Both the position numbers and the translations under genes were made by a program. From Rhodocyclaceae bacterium (GTDB lineage Bacteria > Pseudomonadota > Gammaproteobacteria > Burkholderiales > Rhodocyclaceae), in NCBI GenBank assembly GCA_017444505.1, contig JAFSWK010000185.1, positions 1 to 5,872 on the forward strand: 5,872 nt of DNA, in the 5' to 3' direction. Below are positions 1 through 5,449 of the stretch, in pieces (positions within the stretch are counted from its first letter, which is position 1; each line of letters opens with the position of its first letter). Below the pieces are notes generated by a model that saw only the letters and a program-made list of their open reading frames with translations, made no database searches and had not been told where the DNA came from.

Positions 1-453
1 GCCTGAGAGCAGGCCAATGCGGTCGGTGAGGCGGCTTTCCAGCCCAAGACCGAGAATGGCGAGCTTTTCGCGGAAGAGGTCGCGCCGTTCGTCATTGAGG
101 GCAAAGCGCAAGTCGCGCGGCTGGCCACGCGAGAGCGCCAGCGCCATGTTTTCTTCGATGGTGAGGGCTTCGCAGGTGCCCGCCATGGGGTCCTGAAAGA
201 CGCGGGCGACGCGGGCGGCGCGGCGGTGCGCGGGCTGGTGGGTGACGTCTTCGCCGTCGATGCTGACGGTGCCACGGTCGAGCGTAATATCGCCGGCGAT
301 GGCGTTCAGAAAGGTGGATTTGCCGGCACCGTTGCTGCCAATGACGCTGACAAACTGGCCGGTGGGGATGGTCAGCGTCAGGCCGCGCAGCACGGGGTTT
401 TCAATCGGCGTGCCGGGGTGGAAGGTGACGAAGAGGTTGTCGGCTTTCAACAT
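1..453 (-). CDS. ABC transporter ATP-binding protein, partial (C-terminus beyond left edge)
   Basis: This is the cytoplasmic ATPase that powers the importer encoded with it. Translating from the ATG at 453 gives 151 codons before the window ends. The Walker A motif GSNGAGKST is at residues 39-47 and the Q-loop glutamine at residue 87 (VFQDP). The frame runs out at LSG (149-151), the first residues of the LSGGQ signature, so Walker B and the H-loop are not visible. The text between Q-loop and signature (TCEALTIEENMALAL) is typical of the ATPases paired with ABC_sub_bind binding proteins. The start lies 6 bp after the permease stop, with a GGGGA ribosome binding site at 465-468 overlapping the end of the permease gene, so the two are probably translationally coupled. 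Full-length relatives are about 250-270 residues. Family assignment is firm; the substrate is unknown. Confidence 0.93.
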   Translation of the reverse strand, partial: MLKADNLFVTFHPGTPIENPVLRGLTLTIPTGQFVSVIGSNGAGKSTFLNAIAGDITLDRGTVSIDGEDVTHQPAHRRAARVARVFQDPMAGTCEALTIEENMALALSRGQPRDLRFALNDERRDLFREKLAILGLGLESRLTDRIGLLSG

Positions 454-459
454 GGCGCA

Positions 460-1365
460 TCATTCCCCGCTGGCTTTCTTCGGCAGGATGCGGCGCTTGA
501 TGAGCGGCAGCACAAGCACGATGCTGACCAGCGCGGCAGTGACGAAGTTCAGGTCTTGCGATTGCAGGCCGAGGGCGTCAAAGGACAAGGCCAGCGTGAT
601 GAAAAAGCGATACAGCACGGCACCGAGAATGACGGCGAGCGTGGTGACAATAAGACGGCGCGAGGGCAGCAGGTTTTCACCAATGATGACGGCGGCAAGG
701 CCAATGACGATGGTGCCGATGCCCATGGAAATGTCCGCGCCGCCCTGACTTTGCGCAAACAAGGCACCGGCCAGCGCAACCAGCGCGTTGGAGAGCGCCA
801 AACCCGCCATAATCAGCCAGCCCGTCGCTACGCCTTGCGCGCGCGCCATGCGCGGGTTGGCACCCGTGGCGCGCATGGCCAGACCAATGCGGGTGGCAAA
901 AAAGGCGTCAATGACGAGCTTGATGAGCAATACGATAAGCAGCAGCAGCAGCGGTTTGCCCAGACCGATGGGCGAGTCAAACAGAATCGGCGGCAGCGCG
1001 AGGGTGAAAACGGTTGGCTCGGTAATTAGCGGCATGTTGGGCTTGCCCATGATGCGCAGGTTGATGGAGTAGAGCGCGGTCATCAACAAGATGCCGGCGA
1101 GCAAGTCCATGATTTTCAGCCGGACGTTGAACCAGCCGGTGATAAAACCGGCAATGCCGCCCGCGAAAAAGGCGGCAGCCGTGGCGAGAAAGGGGTTGGA
1201 GCCGTGGGCAATGAAGGTGGCGGCCACTGCGCCGCCGAGCGGAAAACTGCCGTCGACGGTGAGATCCGGAAAATTAAGCACGCGGAAGGAAATCAAAACA
1301 CCCAGGGCGACAAGGCCGAAAATCAGCCCGATTTCCATTGCGCCCATGAATGCGTAGAGGGTCAT
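460..1365 (-). CDS. ABC transporter permease (BPD_transp_2 type, TrpY-like)
   Basis: This 301-residue inner-membrane permease is almost entirely hydrophobic, with about eight predicted membrane segments. Family landmarks are FPDLTVDGSF at residues 32-41, just after the first helix, and the cytoplasmic loop GLAMRATGANPRMARAQG at 161-178. That loop resembles the ATPase-contacting loop of branched-chain amino acid, ribose and TrpY-type permeases. The tail is basic (KRRILPKK), as expected for a cytoplasmic C-terminus. It sits between the binding-protein gene and the ATPase gene in the order usual for this transporter class. The ribosome binding site ahead of ATG 1365 is weak, and an internal ATG 18 bp downstream has no better one, so I keep the longer start. 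Substrate specificity cannot be read from the sequence. Confidence 0.92.
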   Translation of the reverse strand: MTLYAFMGAMEIGLIFGLVALGVLISFRVLNFPDLTVDGSFPLGGAVAATFIAHGSNPFLATAAAFFAGGIAGFITGWFNVRLKIMDLLAGILLMTALYSINLRIMGKPNMPLITEPTVFTLALPPILFDSPIGLGKPLLLLLIVLLIKLVIDAFFATRIGLAMRATGANPRMARAQGVATGWLIMAGLALSNALVALAGALFAQSQGGADISMGIGTIVIGLAAVIIGENLLPSRRLIVTTLAVILGAVLYRFFITLALSFDALGLQSQDLNFVTAALVSIVLVLPLIKRRILPKKASGE

Positions 1366-1385
1366 GCGTTTGTCTGCCGGTGTGA

Positions 1386-1417
1386 GGGGCGGCGCGCGTT
1401 AGCCGCTGCGCCGCCCC
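1386..1417 (-). promoter_or_regulatory. Intercistronic GC hairpin between binding-protein and permease genes
   Basis: A perfect 10-bp inverted repeat (GGGGCGGCGC with GCGCCGCCCC) encloses a 12-nt loop in the 78-bp gap between the two genes. No run of T follows it on the minus strand, so it is not a textbook Rho-independent terminator. Hairpins here are common in binding-protein-dependent importers, where they protect the upstream message from 3' decay or limit read-through so the binding protein is made in excess over the permease. That role is inferred. Confidence 0.6.
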
Positions 1418-1443
1418 GGGTGGAGGGAAAATGCGCCGGGCGC

Positions 1444-2415
1444 TTATTCAAGCACTTCGTCGGCTTCTTTCAGCAGCGCTTCGGGAAGTTCGACACCTTG
1501 CGAGGCGGCGGATTTCTTGCTGAGGAACAGACGCACGTTTTCGCTGCGCGAGGAGGCGATGTCGCCCGGTTTTTCACCACGCAAAATGCGCGCGACAACT
1601 TTGCCGGTCTGCTTGCCCAGATCGGTGTAATTCACACCGAGGGCGGCAATGGCGCCACGGGCGACGCTGTCGGTGTCAGAGGCGATGAGCGGAATTTTCA
1701 GCGAGTCGGCCACACGCACCATGGATTCGTAGGCGGAGACGACGTTGTTGTCCAGACTGGTGTAGATGAGGTCGACCTTGCCATCCAGCGAGCGGGTGGC
1801 GGAGCTGACATCGACCGTGCGCGGCGCGGCAGCTTCGACCAGCTCCATGCCGTGTTCGGGCAGCAGTTTCTTGAATTCGGTATTGACCACGACCGAGTTG
1901 GCCTCGCCGGGGTTGTAGACGATGCCGACACGCTTGGCATTGGGGACGACTTTCTTGATGAGTTCAATCTGGCGGGTGAGTTCCAGACCGTCGGAAATGC
2001 CGGTGACGTTGGTGCCGCTGGGTTCCCACGAGGGGACAAGCTGGGCTTCGATGGGGTCGGTGACGGCGGCATAGACCACGGGGATGGTCTTGGTGGCGGA
2101 AATCACGGCCTGCGCCGAGGGCGTGGCGATGGCGACGATGACCGCCGGTTTGTCGCCAATGTATTTGCGGGCAATCTGCGCGGCAGTGCCGGGGTTGCCT
2201 TGCGCGCTCTGGAATTGCCAGGTGATGTCTTTGCCTTCGACAAAACCTTCTTCCTTGAGCTGCTCGCGCAGGCCGTCACGCACGGCGTCCAGCGCCGGGT
2301 GTTCGACAATCGAGGTGACGGCGACCAGTTGCGGTTCGGCCAGCGCCGCGCCGCTTATGCCCAGCGCCACGGCCACGGCGGCCAGTTTGCGATAGAGACC
2401 CTTGCTGTGCATCAT
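1444..2415 (-). CDS. Periplasmic substrate-binding protein, ABC_sub_bind (TrpX-like) family
   Basis: This 323-residue secreted solute-binding protein is the first gene of the importer operon. The N-terminus has the basic stretch KGLYRK, a hydrophobic core and the signal peptidase I site ALA|EP, cleaved after residue 26. There is no lipobox cysteine, which fits a free periplasmic protein of a Gram-negative cell. The mature chain has family landmarks: EHPALDAVRDGL, FQSAQGN, IATPSAQAV, AAVTDPIEAQLV, GTNVTGISD, ELIKKVVPNAKRVGIVYNPGE, and IPLIASDTDSVARGAIAALGVNY. Start 2415 is chosen because AGGAG lies 8 nt upstream; a longer frame to ATG 2454 would bury that site and precede the signal peptide with 13 implausible residues. 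Relatives include TrpX of streptococci, hence a possible aromatic amino acid substrate, but COG2984-type proteins are mostly of unknown ligand. Confidence 0.93.
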   Translation of the reverse strand: MMHSKGLYRKLAAVAVALGISGAALAEPQLVAVTSIVEHPALDAVRDGLREQLKEEGFVEGKDITWQFQSAQGNPGTAAQIARKYIGDKPAVIVAIATPSAQAVISATKTIPVVYAAVTDPIEAQLVPSWEPSGTNVTGISDGLELTRQIELIKKVVPNAKRVGIVYNPGEANSVVVNTEFKKLLPEHGMELVEAAAPRTVDVSSATRSLDGKVDLIYTSLDNNVVSAYESMVRVADSLKIPLIASDTDSVARGAIAALGVNYTDLGKQTGKVVARILRGEKPGDIASSRSENVRLFLSKKSAASQGVELPEALLKEADEVLE

Positions 2416-2423
2416 CGGTAATG

Positions 2424-2428
2424 CTCCT
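2424..2428 (-). promoter_or_regulatory. Ribosome binding site AGGAG of the binding-protein gene
   Basis: AGGAG on the minus strand lies 8 nt before the ATG at 2415, or 11 nt before the adjacent second ATG at 2412. It fixes the start of the binding-protein gene and excludes the upstream in-frame ATG at 2454. Confidence 0.8.
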
Positions 2429-2461
2429 GTGAAAAAATGTTGACGGGGTGGCAAAAGCCGA

Positions 2462-2470
2462 TTTTTACCA
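2462..2470 (-). promoter_or_regulatory. Possible extended -10 element for the ABC importer operon
   Basis: The minus strand reads TGG followed by TAAAAA, matching a TGn-extended -10 box at four of six hexamer positions. It sits about 47 bp upstream of the binding-protein ATG. No convincing -35 box lies at 16-18 bp, so this is only a candidate. Confidence 0.25.
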
Positions 2471-2497
2471 CGTCGCAGAACGCGAGGATGGAAATTT

Positions 2498-2503
2498 TTG
2501 ACA
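2498..2503 (+). promoter_or_regulatory. Possible -35 box (TTGACA) reading toward miaA
   Basis: A perfect TTGACA lies in the AT-rich part of the 191-bp divergent gap between the importer operon and miaA. The sequence 16-18 bp downstream does not give a good -10 hexamer, so the promoter is unproven. The gap must carry promoters for both directions, and this is the best -35 match on the plus strand. Confidence 0.25.
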
Positions 2504-2606
2504 GTTTTCTGCTTTTTTGGGACTTCGGGGAAGAAAATGGCCGCTTCGCCACTTGGGCGCGGCTGCGTGTAAAGTTCGCCCCGGCATGGTTTCCGGTTTT
2601 GCAGGC

Positions 2607-3584
2607 ATGAATCAGAGTTCTCCGCTTCCCGCCGCTTTCGTGCTGCTCGGCCCCACGGCGAGCGGCAAGACGGCGCTGGCGCTGGCGCTGGCGCGACAGT
2701 TTGCGGTGGAAATCATCAGCGTGGATTCGGCGCTGGTCTATCGCGGCATGAACATCGGCACGGCCAAACCCACAGTTGAAGAACGCGCCGCCTGCCCGCA
2801 TCATCTCATCGACATTCTGCCGCCCACGCAAGCCTACACGGCGGCGCGCTTTGCCGAGGATGCCACGCGCCTGATGCGGGAAATTACCGCGCGCGGACGT
2901 GTGCCACTGCTGGTGGGCGGTACGATGCTGTACTTTCGCACGCTCGTTGAGGGCATGGCGCAGTTGCAGGGGGCGGACGCACAGCTTCGCGCGGCGCTGG
3001 ATGAGGAGGCGCGCGCACACGGCTGGCCGCATCTGCATCAGCGTCTGGCGCGTCTGGACCCGCAGACGGCGGCGCGGCTTGACCCGCACGATGCGCAGCG
3101 TATCCAGCGCGCGCTGGAATTGATTGCGCTGCACGACGGGCAGCCGCTGGCGGCGCTGCACGCGCGCCATCAGCCGCCCGCGCACGGGCACCGGCTGTGT
3201 TTGATGGCGCTGGATGTGCCAGACATGGCGGCACGCGCCCTGTTACACCAGCGCATTGAGGCGCGCTTGCAGGCGATGTTCCGCGCCGGTCTGGTGGAAG
3301 AGGTGCGCGCGCTGCGGCAGGCGTATCCGCAGCTTTCCATTGAACATCTGGCCATGCGCTGCGTGGGCTACCGGCAGGCGTGGGCGCATTTGCAAGGCGA
3401 ATGCGATGAGGCGGAATTGTTCGCCCGCGCGCTGGCGGCGACGCGCCAGCTTGCCAAGCGGCAATTGACCTGGCAGCGGCAGTTCCGCGAGCGTTGGGCG
3501 GGTTGGACGGGTTTTGATTTTCGCCGCGACGATTTGCCCACGGCGCTGGCGGCGCACGCGGCGCGTTTTTTGGAGACGGCGTAA
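2607..3584 (+). CDS. miaA: tRNA dimethylallyltransferase MiaA
   Basis: MiaA transfers a dimethylallyl group from DMAPP to N6 of adenosine 37 in tRNAs that read codons starting with U; MiaB and relatives then modify the base further. The 325-residue product resembles E. coli MiaA along its length. The P-loop GPTASGKT is at residues 15-22. The DSALVYRGM motif carries the conserved Asp at 40, followed by NIGTAKPT. GGTMLYFR begins at residue 104, and near the C-terminus are RCVGYRQAW and ATRQLAKRQLTW. Start ATG 2607 puts 14 residues before the P-loop, close to E. coli. In-frame starts at 2586 (ATG) and 2517 (TTG) would add residues unlike the family. No clear Shine-Dalgarno precedes any of them. 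An (LA)3 run from a hexanucleotide repeat follows the P-loop. It is divergent from the importer genes and contacts mobA. Confidence 0.97.
   Translation: MNQSSPLPAAFVLLGPTASGKTALALALARQFAVEIISVDSALVYRGMNIGTAKPTVEERAACPHHLIDILPPTQAYTAARFAEDATRLMREITARGRVPLLVGGTMLYFRTLVEGMAQLQGADAQLRAALDEEARAHGWPHLHQRLARLDPQTAARLDPHDAQRIQRALELIALHDGQPLAALHARHQPPAHGHRLCLMALDVPDMAARALLHQRIEARLQAMFRAGLVEEVRALRQAYPQLSIEHLAMRCVGYRQAWAHLQGECDEAELFARALAATRQLAKRQLTWQRQFRERWAGWTGFDFRRDDLPTALAAHAARFLETA
2676..2693 (+). repeat. Hexanucleotide tandem repeat (CTGGCG)3 inside miaA
   Basis: Three exact copies of CTGGCG encode Leu-Ala three times (residues 24-29), directly after the P-loop of MiaA. Partial copies flank it on both sides. 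Gain or loss of one unit would keep the frame but change the helix behind the nucleotide-binding loop. Confidence 0.85.
3571..3575 (+). promoter_or_regulatory. Ribosome binding site of mobA inside the end of miaA
   Basis: TGGAG lies 9 nt before the mobA ATG, within the last codons of miaA. With the TAA-ATG contact between the genes, this suggests coupled translation from one message. Confidence 0.6.
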
Positions 3585-4160
3585 ATGGATGCGCCGCGCG
3601 CACAGATTACCGGCTTGGTGCTCGCGGGCGGCCAGGGGCGGCGCGTGGGCGGGCAGGACAAGGGGCGCATGATGTGGGGCGGCAGTCCGCTGGCTGAACA
3701 CGCACTGGCACGCTTGCGCCCGCAGGTGGGCGCGCTGCTGCTGAGTGCGAACCGGAATCTGGCGCACTACGCGCAAGGCGGCGTGCCGGTGCTGCCGGAT
3801 GTGTACGCCGGTTTTCAGGGGCCATTGGCGGGATTGCACGCCGGTTTGTCCGATTGCGCGACGCCGTGGCTGGTGACGGTGGCGTGCGATGTGCCGAATT
3901 TCCCGCCGGATTTGGTGGCGCGATTGTGGCAGGGCAGGGGAGCAGCACAGGCGGCGTATGCCGTATGCGGCGACCGGCCACAGCCGACTTTTGCGCTCTA
4001 CGCCCGCACCCTGCTGCCGACGCTGGAAACGTTCCTGGCCAGCGGCGAGCGCCGTATGCGCACCTGGCTGCAAACGCTCAACGCTGCGGCGGTGCCGTTT
4101 GATGACGCGGCAGCGTTCGCAAACCTGAACCGGCTGGAAGATTTTGCGCACGGGGAGTGA
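3585..4160 (+). CDS. mobA: Molybdenum cofactor guanylyltransferase MobA
   Basis: MobA attaches GMP from GTP to molybdopterin-bound molybdenum, making the guanine dinucleotide cofactor used by DMSO reductase-family enzymes such as nitrate reductases and formate dehydrogenases. It acts in the cytoplasm. The 191-residue product matches E. coli MobA (194 residues) throughout. The nucleotide-binding motif LAGGQGRRVGGQDKG is at residues 13-27, GPLAGL at 79-84, and ACDVPN at 100-105 with the metal-binding Asp at 102. GERR lies in the C-terminal third. The NLN motif has Asn at 180 and 182, corresponding to the VNVN stretch of E. coli. The ATG directly follows the miaA stop, so the two genes form one transcription unit. 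No moeA, mobB or molybdoenzyme gene is visible nearby. It converges with DUF1016 gene B. Confidence 0.95.
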   Translation: MDAPRAQITGLVLAGGQGRRVGGQDKGRMMWGGSPLAEHALARLRPQVGALLLSANRNLAHYAQGGVPVLPDVYAGFQGPLAGLHAGLSDCATPWLVTVACDVPNFPPDLVARLWQGRGAAQAAYAVCGDRPQPTFALYARTLLPTLETFLASGERRMRTWLQTLNAAAVPFDDAAAFANLNRLEDFAHGE

Positions 4161-4176
4161 TGAGCAGGGTGGGCGA

Positions 4177-4202
4177 GATTTGGCACGCGCGAGTGCCAAA
4201 TC
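4177..4202. repeat. Intergenic hairpin between the converging mobA and DUF1016 gene B
   Basis: A perfect 10-bp stem (GATTTGGCAC with GTGCCAAATC) encloses a 6-nt loop. Beyond one A-G mismatch the stem gains two more pairs. It lies in the 62-bp gap between two genes that end toward each other, where a bidirectional terminator is expected, but no T tract follows on either strand. The arm end ATTTGG/CCAAAT also occurs in the hairpins inside gene B, so it may be a related palindromic unit. Confidence 0.6.
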
Positions 4203-5003
4203 GCGAAATCGGGAAACGGGCTTTAACCTTCGCCGCCAAGCCGTTTTTCAAATTCTTCAATGGACGGCAGCGCGTTGCGCAACCGAACCGGTAGTTCCTC
4301 CGCCGTGCGGTAGGTCGCAACACCCAAGGGCTTGCTGTAATCTCTGACCGCGTATTCCACATACGGCCTGTCCGCCGACTGGCAAAGGATGATGCCGATG
4401 GAGGCGTTTTCGTGCGGCTTTCTCACGGCATCGTCCAGTATCTGCAAATAGAGATTCATTTGTCCGAGGTAAATGGGCTTGAACGCACCTTTTTTGAGTT
4501 CTACCGCCACGAGTGCGTTCAATTCCCGGTTGAAGAACAGCAAGTCGATGAAGTGCTCGTGTCCAGCCGCTTCGACGCGGTACTGGTTGCCGACGAATGA
4601 AAAATCCCGCCCGAATTCCATGATGAACTTCTGGATGTTGGCGACGATGGATTTTTCAAGCACGCGCTCGTCCACATCCTCGCTGTCGGCGGCCTCGATG
4701 TCGTCCAGGTTCACGAAGTCAAGCAGATACTCGTCGCGGAACATTGCGAGCGTCTTGCGCGCCAGCGCCGCATCCGGAATCGTCGCCATGAAGTTGCCGG
4801 GCATCGCCCCGCGATGACGGAAGTCGTTTCGCTTGATGCTGTCGCGAAGCTGCCATTTGCTCCATCTTCCACTCGCCGCTGCGCGGATGTAGAAAAACCG
4901 CTCTTCCAATGTGTCGGTTCCAGACAGAATCTCCATGTGATGAGAGAAACTCAAGGCCAGAAATTCGTCCGCCGTGATGTTCAAGCCGTCGTCTGAAGCC
5001 TTC

Positions 5004-5030
5004 AATTTGGCCGCCGTCAGCGGCCAAATT
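5004..5030. repeat. In-frame palindrome 1 in DUF1016 gene B
   Basis: A perfect 11-bp inverted repeat (AATTTGGCCGC with GCGGCCAAATT) has a 5-nt loop. On the minus strand it encodes IWPLTAAKL. It is the most downstream of three regularly spaced palindromes in the gene. Confidence 0.85.
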
Positions 5031-5055
5031 ATCTGGACAACTTCTTCGCTACCCG

Positions 5056-5080
5056 ATTTGCTCACTGTCGGTGAGCAAAT
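5056..5080. repeat. In-frame palindrome 2 in DUF1016 gene B
   Basis: A perfect 10-bp inverted repeat (ATTTGCTCAC with GTGAGCAAAT) has a 5-nt loop. On the minus strand it encodes ICSPTVSK. Its centre is 51 bp from those of palindromes 1 and 3. The N-terminal frame of gene B terminates within it. Confidence 0.85.
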
Positions 5081-5107
5081 GACGCCGTCTTGCGCGCCCC
5101 GCTCCAA

Positions 5108-5130
5108 TTTGGCCGCCGCTGGCGGCCAAA
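5108..5130. repeat. In-frame palindrome 3 in DUF1016 gene B
   Basis: A perfect 10-bp inverted repeat (TTTGGCCGCC with GGCGGCCAAA) has a 3-nt loop. On the minus strand it encodes WPPAAAK. Its arms share TTTGGCCGC with palindrome 1. Confidence 0.85.
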
Positions 5131-5449
5131 AGAGTACCTCTGCCCACTTTTCGTAGAACTGGCGCATGGGGTTCGGATGCTTTTTCCGCTGAAGCCGCGC
5201 AGTCCCGGCATTTCCTGCTGCAAGCGGTGGCTGATGGCGTCGATGACGCCTGTGCCCCATTTCTCCGTCTTCGTCTTGTGCGAGACGTATTGCCCGATGC
5301 CGAAGTAGAGCGAGAGCATCTCGGCGTTGGCGTTGGCAGCAACGCGACTTTGCGCCCGGACGATGGCCGACTTGATTTCACGGACGGCAAGAACAATATT
5401 TTCGGGAAGTGCTTTCATGTTCGCGTTCGGGCAAGCGCCCATTGGGTGT

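Larger units (their letters stand above)
4223..5442 (-). pseudogene. DUF1016/YhcG-family PD-(D/E)XK nuclease gene B, frameshifted near codon 88
   Basis: Two overlapping frames together make one DUF1016 protein. From ATG 5442 (alternative ATG 5418), the N-terminal DUF1016 domain reads through IKSAIVRAQSRVAANANAEM, LYFGIGQYVSHK, WGTGVIDAISHRLQQEMPGL and RGFSGKS. This frame then departs and stops at 5062. The expected continuation MRQFYEKW is in the -1 frame from 5167 and runs to the stop at 4223. Joining them at the A5 run (plus-strand 5181-5185) gives about 406 residues. The C-terminal nuclease domain has HFIDLLFFN with its Asp and VAVELKKG with its Glu and Lys (joined-protein residues about 300, 315, 317), then LGQMNLYLQILDD and PLGVATYR. 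Relatives are about 340-380 residues; the excess is mainly the palindromic stretch after MRQFYEKW. DUF1016 genes are often seen near restriction-modification loci, but no molecular function is established. It could be a pseudogene, a sequencing error, or a gene using -1 frameshifting. Confidence 0.82.

Noticed and set aside
1204..2421. A 405-codon open frame on the plus strand opposite the binding-protein gene, and a 267-codon one at 226-1029 opposite the permease and ATPase genes.
   Set aside because: They lie exactly antisense to well-recognised genes, have low-complexity Gly/Asp/Arg/Gln-rich translations and no family resemblance. This is the usual shadow of GC-rich codon bias.
2517..2606. 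An upstream extension of miaA to TTG 2517 or ATG 2586.
   Set aside because: The added residues do not resemble MiaA proteins, and ATG 2607 gives the normal distance to the P-loop. No ribosome binding site favours the longer forms, though 2586 cannot be fully excluded.
2412..3191. A 259-codon minus-strand frame opposite the 5' half of miaA.
   Set aside because: Its Arg-rich translation has no domain features and it is antisense to conserved miaA motifs.
4161..4222. A classical Rho-independent terminator after mobA.
   Set aside because: The hairpin lacks a T tract on both strands, so I list it as a repeat with a possible terminator role instead.
4985..5000. A GTCGTCTGAA stretch resembling a Neisseriaceae DNA uptake sequence.
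   Set aside because: It is a single, incomplete match inside coding sequence (codons for Asp-Asp-Gly in gene B), with no other copies in the window.
5004..5130. A CRISPR array, suggested by regularly spaced repeats.
   Set aside because: The repeats are within an open, conserved gene, differ in sequence, number only three, and the 25-27-nt spacers encode in-frame protein.
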